Assembly (NCBI GenBank): GCA_002084765.1
Contig: NBMB01000051.1
Span: 1-21,774, forward strand
Source: Candidatus Cloacimonetes bacterium 4572_55
Lineage (GTDB): Bacteria; 4572-55
DNA length: 21,774 nt
Reading direction: 5' to 3'
Positions within the stretch are counted from its first letter, which is position 1. Each line of letters starts with the position of its first letter. The notes beneath the pieces are model-generated. The model was not told the DNA's origin. It ran no database searches and saw only the letters and a list, made by a program, of their open reading frames with translations. Positions 16,155 to 21,774 of this stretch are shown here, one piece after another. The position numbers and the translations under genes were made by a program.

Positions 16155-16958
16155 ATGGCAAAGGCGAATAATTTGGTCACATTTTTGACCGATTTTGGAT
16201 CGAAAGACGGTTTTGTCGGCACGATGAAGGGCGTTTTGATGAGCATCAATCCCAACGTCCGTTTTGTTGACATTAGCGTTCATATTACTCCGCAGAAAAT
16301 CTGGGAGGGAGCGTTTGTTCTTCGGAATTGTTATAAATATTTCCCCCCAGGAACCACGCATCTTGTTGTAATCGATCCAGGTGTTGGCTCCTCTCGAGAG
16401 GGTGTTATTGTGGAGACGAAAAAATATTTTTTTGTCGCCCCGGATAACGGCGTTTTGACATTGGCTTTTCGTATGGCTGAGGTAATCAGAACCGTAGAAA
16501 TTCAGAATGAAAAATATTTTATGCCGGAAGTCAGCTCCACATTTCATGGGCGGGATATTTTCTCATCGGTCGCCGCGCATCTTTCTATGGGAGTTCCGGT
16601 AACGGAATTTGGACCGGAAGTCGAGCAGGGTCCCTCTCTTTCTTTTCCTGGAATTGAGACTATCGGCGATATGCTCTACGGAAAATTGATTCATATTGAT
16701 AACTTTGGCAATTTGGTCACAAATATTTCACCAAAGGTTTTGAATGAGCGAGGCCTGAATCTCGATGAAATTCTCATAGGTATGGGCAGCCGTCAGATTA
16801 TGAAAGTCCACAAGACATATTCTGACGTCGAGCCTGGAAAACTTTTGGCTTTGATCAATTCCTCCGGCTTCTTGGAGATTGCTGTAAACCAGGGAAACGC
16901 GGCAAAAAGGCTGCGGGCGCGAACAGAAGACGACGTCTGTATCCGCAAGCGAGATTAG
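16155..16958 (+). CDS. S-adenosyl-L-methionine hydrolase (DUF62; SAM hydroxide adenosyltransferase)
   Basis: This 267-residue soluble enzyme belongs to the fluorinase/chlorinase superfamily (DUF62). Characterised prokaryotic members use hydroxide to split SAM into adenosine and L-methionine. TDFGSKDGFVGTMKGVL (12-28), VVIDPGVGSSR (71-81), FVAPDNGVL (93-101), TFHGRDIFSSVAAHL (129-143) and IDNFGNLVTNI (181-191) are the expected blocks. D74, R81 and H131 match the Asp-Arg-His triad of the hydroxide-using enzymes, and no halogenase-specific insertion is obvious. A strong GAAAGGAGA site precedes the ATG. The methyltransferase gene starts three bases after its stop, so the two are surely co-transcribed and may be linked in SAM balance. 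Confidence 0.9.
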   Translation: MAKANNLVTFLTDFGSKDGFVGTMKGVLMSINPNVRFVDISVHITPQKIWEGAFVLRNCYKYFPPGTTHLVVIDPGVGSSREGVIVETKKYFFVAPDNGVLTLAFRMAEVIRTVEIQNEKYFMPEVSSTFHGRDIFSSVAAHLSMGVPVTEFGPEVEQGPSLSFPGIETIGDMLYGKLIHIDNFGNLVTNISPKVLNERGLNLDEILIGMGSRQIMKVHKTYSDVEPGKLLALINSSGFLEIAVNQGNAAKRLRARTEDDVCIRKRD

Positions 16959-16961
16959 AAT

Positions 16962-17717
16962 ATGAATTGGTATACCGAAGCCTTTACCGGCGATTATCTG
17001 ACAGTCTATTCGCATCGAAATAGAGATGAAGCGCAGCGTCAAATCCGATTTGTTCTGGAGCATGTCGGACATTTTCCGGGACAAATAGTGCTGGACCTTG
17101 CCTGTGGAAACGGTCGCCACGCGCTTGAGTTGACAGAACAAGGGTATAGGGTTGTGGGACTGGATTTATCGACGCACCTGCTGTCTGAGGTCAGAGTTGT
17201 CGCAGCGGATCGACGTGCTTTGTCTTTGATATGCGGGGACATGCGCTATCTGCCGTTTAAAGAAGATTCATTCGATTTGATCTTGAGCATGTTTACCAGT
17301 TTTGGCTATTTTGACGTGGATGATGAGAATATTTCCGTTTTATCCGAAGTCGCCCGTCTGCTGAAGCCGGGCGGCTCTTTTTTCATGGATTATCTGAATC
17401 CGGAGCGGGTCAAGTCGAGTCTTATTCCAGAGTCGATTCGCCGGGATCACGGTATGCTCATTAAGGAAAAACGCAGGATCAATGAGGAAAAACAGCGGGT
17501 GGAAAAAGAAATTATTCTGGAGAAAAAAGGACAGCAAACGCGCTATCGAGAGTCAGTGCGGTTGTTTTCTCATGTCGAGTTGATTGAAATATTATCGTCT
17601 GTGGGACTCACGGTTATTCGGAAATTTGGCGATTATGAATCGTCTCCTTTTTCCGATCAGTCGTCCCGCATGATTCTAATCTCTAAAAATTTTTCGGATA
17701 ACAGGAGAGGGATGTAG
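16962..17717 (+). CDS. Class I SAM-dependent methyltransferase
   Basis: This 251-residue protein has a Rossmann-fold methyltransferase core. Motif I is VLDLACGNGRH (43-53), the acidic end of strand 2 is VVGLDLS (64-70), and later LICGDMRYLPF, FDLILSMFTSFGYF and LLKPGGSFFMDYL match the order of Methyltransf_11/25-type enzymes. An unusual lysine- and glutamate-rich segment (KEKRRINEEKQRVEKEIILE) sits before the C-terminal beta strands. The start codon is three bases after the SAM hydrolase stop without a clear Shine-Dalgarno, so translation is probably coupled. Its last 42 bases overlap the end of the convergent cohesin-dockerin gene. The methyl acceptor cannot be told from sequence. Confidence 0.88.
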   Translation: MNWYTEAFTGDYLTVYSHRNRDEAQRQIRFVLEHVGHFPGQIVLDLACGNGRHALELTEQGYRVVGLDLSTHLLSEVRVVAADRRALSLICGDMRYLPFKEDSFDLILSMFTSFGYFDVDDENISVLSEVARLLKPGGSFFMDYLNPERVKSSLIPESIRRDHGMLIKEKRRINEEKQRVEKEIILEKKGQQTRYRESVRLFSHVELIEILSSVGLTVIRKFGDYESSPFSDQSSRMILISKNFSDNRRGM

Positions 17718-18356
17718 GATAATTGCCGCTATCAGCTCTATATCTTCCATCGTGAGGATTTCGTCTCGATTTATATCGCTCGCCCATCTTTCTATATGGG
17801 ATAGGGGAGAGGCGGCTTCAGCGATTCCATCGGAAATCCGCGCCAGATCGGCCACGGTTATCCTTCCATCCTGATTAGAATCCCCCCGTTTCGCCACCGC
17901 CAATTGACCGGAATATTCGGTCACAAAATCCACATTGTCCGCGTTTCCCATAGAGAAATCCACCAATGTCAGAGGGGTGATCTCGCCGATGTCGAGGTCA
18001 GATTGCAATAGCATCTCGATCTCAAGCAACGCGCCGACGCCTTCGGTGAGGGGACCGGGAGAGGCAAATACAACAAAGAGAGTCCCAGGATTATCTCGGT
18101 TAAAATCAAGGAAAAAATTGGATCCGATATCAAGGGTTCGAACCGTATCAATATAGGAGATAATCTGATCAGAGTAGACCAGGGAAAATTGACCCGCATT
18201 GCATCCCTCCACATGCTCCACCATCAGAGGGACGAGAACGGAGCCATCGCCTGGATCGCAGTATATTTGGGGAAGATACGCGATCGGGGTTTCCTGTCCT
18301 GAACCTAAAATCGGCGACATGTTTATGAACCAGAATAATATAGCGATCCTTTTCAT
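17676..18356 (-). CDS. Small exported protein with cohesin and dockerin modules
   Basis: This 226-residue protein starts with a signal peptide (MKRIAILFWFINMSPILGSG). Residues about 26-155 form a beta-rich cohesin-like domain: GSVLVPLMVEHVEG, AGQFSLVYSDQIISYI, GTLFVVFASPGPLTEGVGAL and LLEIEMLL follow the cohesin strand pattern. Residues 158-215 form a dockerin type I module with two calcium-loop repeats, GDSNQDGRITVADLARI and SDINRDEILTMEDIELI. Together the modules could let molecules link head to tail or join other dockerin proteins such as the one at the left end of the window. No catalytic domain is present. AGGATAGGA precedes the ATG on the minus strand. It is downstream of mreD and probably shares its transcript; its 3' end overlaps the methyltransferase gene tail to tail by 42 bases. 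Confidence 0.8.
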   Translation of the reverse strand: MKRIAILFWFINMSPILGSGQETPIAYLPQIYCDPGDGSVLVPLMVEHVEGCNAGQFSLVYSDQIISYIDTVRTLDIGSNFFLDFNRDNPGTLFVVFASPGPLTEGVGALLEIEMLLQSDLDIGEITPLTLVDFSMGNADNVDFVTEYSGQLAVAKRGDSNQDGRITVADLARISDGIAEAASPLSHIERWASDINRDEILTMEDIELIAAIILHPSPVIRKIFRD

Positions 18357-18429
18357 TCCTATCCTATCCTTTTTGAAGAGCGAGTCTCACGGCGTTTTGA
18401 GTGACGCACTTTAAACTTTGATCTCATCT

Positions 18430-18915
18430 CTACTCCTTATTATTTAGTCCAGAAAAGATAAAAAGGATCACAGCAGCGATTCCTGTGGTGTAAATAGCGG
18501 AGCCAATGGAGATATTGATCATATTATAGACAAGTGCTTTCCAATTGGTGAAGATATAGTAAATCAGATCATGCCCGAGCATCGAGAAGAATATCGCAAC
18601 CAGAGTAAAGAACTCATTCCAACTGGTGCGGCTGTCATTTTTACCGAGCACAAAACCGACAATGGTCTTGGCAAAAGCATGCGCGCCCAGGGTGGTCGGG
18701 GAGTATAACCCCTGGACAAAGCCGATGGCGAAACCAAGTCCCGTGCCATAAAGCGGATTATCCTCTCTGAGCGATCGATAACATAGATAGAGAAAAAGAA
18801 AATCAGGTTTTGCTCCAAGGATTTCCATATAATCCAAAAATACGGATTGGAAAACGTATAGAAGCAAAATCAGGAAGAATTCCAATAACAACCGGCTAAT
18901 CAGTAGTTTTACCAT
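18430..18915 (-). CDS. mreD: Rod shape-determining protein MreD
   Basis: This 161-residue protein is almost entirely hydrophobic with five to six predicted membrane helices, the size and topology of MreD, the membrane subunit of the elongasome that links MreC to lateral wall synthesis. The segment AKPDFLFLYLCYRSLREDNP (35-54), then GTGLGFAIGFVQGLYSPTTLGAHAFAKTIVGFVLGK, matches the conserved core (a P-D-F/L-L helix, then G-F-x-x-G-L-x-x-x-D/T...G...A...x-G). The sequence is diverged, so a weak similarity to other small membrane proteins cannot be excluded. No mreB, mreC, mrdA or rodA lies beside it; only the cohesin-dockerin gene follows, 73 bases downstream. The ribosome-binding site is weak. 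Confidence 0.75.
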   Translation of the reverse strand: MVKLLISRLLLEFFLILLLYVFQSVFLDYMEILGAKPDFLFLYLCYRSLREDNPLYGTGLGFAIGFVQGLYSPTTLGAHAFAKTIVGFVLGKNDSRTSWNEFFTLVAIFFSMLGHDLIYYIFTNWKALVYNMINISIGSAIYTTGIAAVILFIFSGLNNKE

Positions 18916-18938
18916 GCGATAAATATTTCTTTTTTAAA

Positions 18939-18966
18939 CTTATAGTGTTGCAGTATTCATATTCAA
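18939..18966 (-). promoter_or_regulatory. Candidate promoter for mreD (minus strand)
   Basis: Read on the minus strand, TTGAAT (18961-18966) and TATAAG (18939-18944) are separated by 16 bp. Transcription would start near 18932, giving a leader of about 17 bases before the mreD ATG. The -35 is only fair, the -10 good. Confidence 0.4.
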
Positions 18967-18969
18967 TCT

Positions 18970-19037
18970 CGAATGGATATGAACTCACACAAGTGAAATC
19001 AATATATTATAATATCCATTCGTGAAAAAGTGTGAGT
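18970..19037. repeat. Two interlaced perfect inverted repeats
   Basis: Arm A is CGAATGGATAT (18970-18980) with its complement ATATCCATTCG at 19012-19022 (11 bp). Arm B is ACTCACAC (18983-18990) with GTGTGAGT at 19030-19037 (8 bp). The order is A-B-A'-B', so the two stems are interlaced like an H-type pseudoknot if transcribed, or they form two dyad-symmetric binding sites in DNA. The block begins four bases upstream of the putative mreD -35 element. I know no family with this layout. Confidence 0.8.
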
Positions 19038-19068
19038 AGTGATGAAAATGTAAGGGTCAAGTTATGTA

Positions 19069-19089
19069 ACGCGGATAGCTGATCCGCGT
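19069..19089. other. Small GC-rich hairpin
   Basis: ACGCGGAT (19069-19076) pairs with ATCCGCGT (19082-19089) around a 5-nt loop. It stands out in AT-rich surroundings and could be a REP-like unit, a protein site or a terminator without a T-run. Confidence 0.6.
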
Positions 19090-19180
19090 ACATGTATACC
19101 ACTACCAAAGCGTGCACCAACGGCTCAATAATACCAACAATTTGCGAAAAAGTGCAAAAATATAAATTTTTTTACTATGC

Positions 19181-19212
19181 GTGTCAGGTACCAGAAATTT
19201 AGCAGGTGTCAG
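19181..19212. repeat. REP-like GTGTCAG/GGTACC motif
   Basis: GTGTCAGGTACC (19181-19192) is followed 25 bases later by a second GTGTCAG (19206-19212). From memory, GGTGTCAGGTACC-type ends often flank REP-associated IS200-like transposases. No transposase is nearby, so this could be a non-autonomous or relic element. Confidence 0.35.
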
Positions 19213-19363
19213 AGAGAAAGTCAATAAGAAAACCGCGTTGGTAAAACGAAAAAACCTATAGATCCACGAAAAGCGCAGTCAAAATTAATAAATTGCAAAA
19301 ACCGTATACGGGCAAAAGTTGCCGGATCAAGACGACCCTTTCTTTAATTCCATCAAAAAGCTA

Positions 19364-19392
19364 TTGACAGCGCGAGTGGAATTTGCTAAATT
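19364..19392 (+). promoter_or_regulatory. Consensus sigma70 promoter for lspA-rluD
   Basis: A perfect TTGACA (19364-19369) is followed after 17 bp by TAAATT (19387-19392). Transcription would start near 19400, leaving about 150 bases of leader before the lspA ATG. It is the best promoter match in the window. Confidence 0.75.
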
Positions 19393-19551
19393 AGCGCGGT
19401 CTTAGTTTCAAACAAAAAGTGCTATTTTTGTTTTTGAGTCACGAAAATCACGGGGAAACTTCGTCAAAAGTGAGCAAATCCGCTCGATATTATTTTGTCT
19501 GGAAATCCAATCAGGACAAAAAACATATAAGGAAGGGATGAGAAACGTCGA

Positions 19552-20023
19552 ATGAAAACGAAAAATATTCTTTTTTTGGGAATCTCGCTGCTTGTGTTTG
19601 CCGCGGATCAACTGACCAAACAGTTGATAAAGACCCATTTTCTGGAACATGAGTCGATCCAGGTGATAGGCGATTTTTTCCGATTGACCTTTATCTATAA
19701 TGAAAACGCGGCGTTCGGTATCTCTTTAGGATCAAAATTTCCCTATTCTATCGTATTTGGGAAATCTTATTGACCGGATGATTCTAAAGAAAGTGGTCGA
19801 TTTTTTTGATTTTGAATTTTTCAATATCATTATCCCGTCGTTCAAAATCGCTGGATTCCAATTTTCTGGATATGAGATGTATCGCTGGCCCATCTTTAAT
19901 ATCGCTGATATTGGCATATCTGTCGGCGTAATTGCTCTTTTTATCCTCATTTGGTTCGAGGAATCTCAGCCAGAAGAATTTCAGGAGGAAGGCGTATCGA
20001 AAATCGAACAGCCGATATTATAG
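19552..20023 (+). pseudogene. lspA: Lipoprotein signal peptidase with internal deletion and frameshift
   Basis: LspA removes signal peptides from prolipoproteins in the inner membrane and normally has four helices and about 160 residues. Here the first frame (ATG 19552 to TGA 19773) encodes helix 1 with ADQLTKQLIK and YNENAAFGISLG, then ends. The second frame, +1 relative to it, resumes at GNLIDR (about 19760), followed by VVDFF, a somewhat long loop and FNIADIGI with the last helix, to the stop at 20023. All five conserved LspA boxes, including both catalytic Asp positions (GNLIDR and FNIAD), survive. What is missing is the ~40 residues between FPYSIVF and GNLIDR, i.e. helices 2 and 3, with one extra base left at the junction (19756-19760). 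So the gene is a deletion with frameshift, or the assembly has lost a segment here. Confidence 0.82.
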
Positions 20024-21030
20024 AGGTCGTCGCGGAGGAATCTGGACAGCGCATTGACAGCTATATTTCCGACCGTAAGTCGAATTTATCCAGAACCCGT
20101 GTGCAACGTCTGATTCGGGATCGACATATCACTGTGAACGGAAAGTCTGTTCGGGTCTCATATCGAGTGAATATCGGGGATAGGATCGATCTGGTCATCC
20201 CACCGCCGGAGACGACAGAGATCGTGGCTGAGGATATCGATCTGCGTATTGTGTATGAGGATACCGATATTATTATCGTCAATAAGCCAGCCGGTATGGT
20301 GACGCATCCCGCGGTAGGGCATTGGAGCGGCACTCTGGTTAATAGCCTGCTCTATCACTGCGGGGACCGGCTTTCTGGAGTGGGCGGAGAGATCAAGCCG
20401 GGGATCGTTCATCGTTTGGACAAGGAAACCACGGGTCTGATGATTGTGGCAAAAAAAGATGAGGCGCATCTCCATCTCGCCGCGCAGTTAAAAGCCCGGA
20501 CCCTGACGCGTGAATATCGCGCGTTCGTGTGGGGACAGGTCGCCGAGGATCAGGGAACAATCGACGTTCCTATTGGCAGGCATGATCGGGATCGCAAGCG
20601 AATGACGGTGCGGCCTCGCGGCAGACAGCGTTCGGCTACTACCCATTACGCGGTTTTGGAGCGGTTCGAGGCGATTAACCCGTCGCTATCCGCGACATAC
20701 GTTTCGATCAGACTGGAGACGGGGCGGACGCATCAAATTCGGGTGCATTTTCAACACATTCACCATCCGGTAATCGGCGATACTGTTTATGGCGGGCGGG
20801 AAAGCTATACGTCCGGCTTGCGAAATGACAGACGAACAGGCTCGGGTCAAGTTCTGAGGACGGTCAAACGACAAGCACTCCACGCAAAAAGGCTTAAGTT
20901 GATCCATCCATCCACTCGCCGACCCATTGCCTTTGACTCGGAGCTGCCAGAGGATATGGAAGGGCTGCTATCCTACTTCCGCCGCGCATGCCTTGATTCC
21001 CGAAAACAACTGGAACGCATGAGACCCTAA
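19951..21030 (+). CDS. rluD: RluD-type 23S rRNA pseudouridine synthase
   Basis: RluD-type enzymes convert specific uridines of 23S rRNA helix 69 to pseudouridine. An S4 RNA-binding domain (about 31-90: GQRIDSYISD, LSRTRVQRLIRDRHITVNGK) is followed by the synthase domain with IIIVNKPAGMVTHP, the catalytic motif HRLDKETTGLMIVAK (D157 counted from 19951), GRTHQIRVHFQHIHHPVIGD and QALHAKRLKLIHP. The C-terminus is complete. The start is unclear: the only usual start codon is TTG 19951, which lies inside lspA without a Shine-Dalgarno, while a perfect AGGAGG (19983-19988) sits seven bases before an in-frame ATC at 19996, where family members usually begin. RluA/RluC relatives are possible, but a full S4 domain and the lspA neighbour fit RluD. 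Confidence 0.9.
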   Translation: MVRGISARRISGGRRIENRTADIIEVVAEESGQRIDSYISDRKSNLSRTRVQRLIRDRHITVNGKSVRVSYRVNIGDRIDLVIPPPETTEIVAEDIDLRIVYEDTDIIIVNKPAGMVTHPAVGHWSGTLVNSLLYHCGDRLSGVGGEIKPGIVHRLDKETTGLMIVAKKDEAHLHLAAQLKARTLTREYRAFVWGQVAEDQGTIDVPIGRHDRDRKRMTVRPRGRQRSATTHYAVLERFEAINPSLSATYVSIRLETGRTHQIRVHFQHIHHPVIGDTVYGGRESYTSGLRNDRRTGSGQVLRTVKRQALHAKRLKLIHPSTRRPIAFDSELPEDMEGLLSYFRRACLDSRKQLERMRP

Positions 21031-21062
21031 TAATTCACCAAGAAGCACGCAAAAACTCAGTA

Positions 21063-21774
21063 TCAGATTTAAATAAGGTTTTTGAGATCATTCTTGAGCT
21101 ACCGGGCATAACCGTTACCGATGTTGTCATCGAAGATAATGCCTATCATGTGCATTGTACATCGATTTTTGAAGACGCCTATTTGTCCCATTACGTTGAC
21201 CAAATGTTCAGATGTTCGAATGAATTATGTTCGCACCATCCAGGATTTGCCCATTTCTAGGAAAAAGACCTATTTACATTTAACTGAGCGTCAATTTTAC
21301 AATCCCGATAACGGTAGCTACTTTAATGAATCTTATTCTTTTGTTAAACCTTATCAGCGGCAGCAATTGAGGTTTTTTCATGCGATATGTGGGACGGCTA
21401 TGTCTCCTGCCGAAATTGTCATTGACCGGTTCCACTTTTTTGGACAAATGAACAAGGCTTTAGATCATGTTCGTAAACAGTTACGCGGTCAGTCTCCTAG
21501 AAATGACGCGCTCAAAGGAATCAAATGGATATTGCTGAAAAACCCGGAAAAATTGACTCCGGAAAACAAACAAAAATTAAAAGATGTCTTTCGCGAATTT
21601 CCAGAACTCAAAACCGCCTATGACATCAAAAATGAATTGCGGGATATCTTTGAATCAGAGATCAGTCGGCAAAACGCTCAAACGCAAATCGAACTCTGGG
21701 TGGAGAAAGCCAAGAAATTAGATAATCGCTACACCAACACTTTTCTAAACACCTTGAAAAACTGGAAACAATAT
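21063..21774 (+). pseudogene. Decayed ISL3-family transposase, open at window end
   Basis: The first frame gives LELPGITVTDVVIEDNAYHV and CTSIFEDAY, the N-terminal zinc-binding region of ISL3 transposases. At the T-run 21182-21184 the frame shifts by one; the next frame reads CPITLTKC, DLPISRKKTYLHLTERQFYN and SFVKPYQRQQLRFF, then DRFHFFGQMNKALDHVRKQL and WILLKNPEKLTPENKQKLKD, which are ISL3 hallmarks, and runs open to the window end. A third frame at 21384-21407 encodes DMWDGYVS, the block with the second catalytic Asp, while roughly 100 residues between QLRFF and DMWDGY, including the first catalytic Asp, are gone. No start codon is visible after rluD. The element is therefore inactive. I saw no clear left terminal inverted repeat in 21031-21062. 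Confidence 0.82.

Larger units (their letters stand above)
18916..19551. other. Intergenic region between divergent mreD and lspA
   Basis: This 636-base stretch carries no supportable gene. From left to right it holds a minus-strand promoter for mreD, interlaced inverted repeats, an 8-bp hairpin, AT-rich sequence, a repeated GTGTCAG motif next to GGTACC, and a consensus promoter for lspA at 19364-19392. The ~150-base lspA leader has further small inverted repeats (TTTTGTC at 19493-19499 with GACAAAA at 19515-19521; GAGC/GCTC just before), suggesting a folded 5' leader but not a riboswitch I recognise. Confidence 0.6.

Noticed and set aside
18916-19551. Possible CRISPR array or tRNA in the long intergenic region
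   Set aside because: No regularly spaced direct repeats and no cloverleaf with a TTC-loop sequence were found; repeats here are inverted or isolated.

Overview
The window suggests a Gram-negative, FCB-type bacterium (relatives of Bacteroidota, Calditrichota or KSB1-like candidate phyla) with no gene that fixes the phylum. LpxK implies lipid A. MreD and an LspA-derived gene imply a cell-wall and lipoprotein apparatus. A GldA/GldF/GldG-like ABC system sits with a DUF4340 protein. The secreted proteins carry dockerin, cohesin, lamin-tail and C-terminal FlgD/Por-type sorting domains. Candidate promoters look like sigma70 sites (TTGACA-17-TAAATT), not the TTTG/TAnnTTTG form of Bacteroidota, which argues mildly against Bacteroidota proper.

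Layout. 1-1800: the 3' end of a lamin-tail/dockerin secreted protein, a stem-loop, then a WecA/TagO/MraY-type polyprenyl-phosphate sugar-phosphate transferase. 1993-6388: a four-gene GldA-GldF-GldG-DUF4340 unit closed by a very strong bidirectional-looking terminator. 6574-9870: a giant sensor with 14 propeller repeats, a Y_Y_Y domain, one membrane helix and a PP2C/SpoIIE phosphatase output. 10064-12916: a DUF503 protein, a soluble TPR histidine kinase and a lone receiver protein. 12989-15825: an exported M6-type metalloprotease, translationally coupled by a 4-bp overlap to lpxK. 16155-17717: a SAM hydrolase (DUF62 family) and a SAM-dependent methyltransferase, behind a good promoter with a LexA-like palindrome. 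17676-18915, minus strand: mreD followed by a small exported cohesin+dockerin protein. 18916-19551: a non-coding region with interlaced inverted repeats, hairpins, a REP-like motif and the lspA promoter. 19552-21030: an lspA gene that appears to have lost its middle two membrane helices and its frame, overlapping an RluD-type pseudouridine synthase that lacks a normal start codon. 21063-end: a decayed ISL3-family transposase.

Most of the window is conserved envelope and housekeeping genes mixed with signalling and secreted-protein genes. No clearly new multi-gene system is visible. The items most worth checking are the disrupted lspA/rluD junction, the interlaced repeats immediately upstream of the putative mreD promoter, the LexA-like operator in front of the SAM hydrolase, and the propeller-PP2C sensor. 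All family assignments are from motif recognition by eye; no database search was run.
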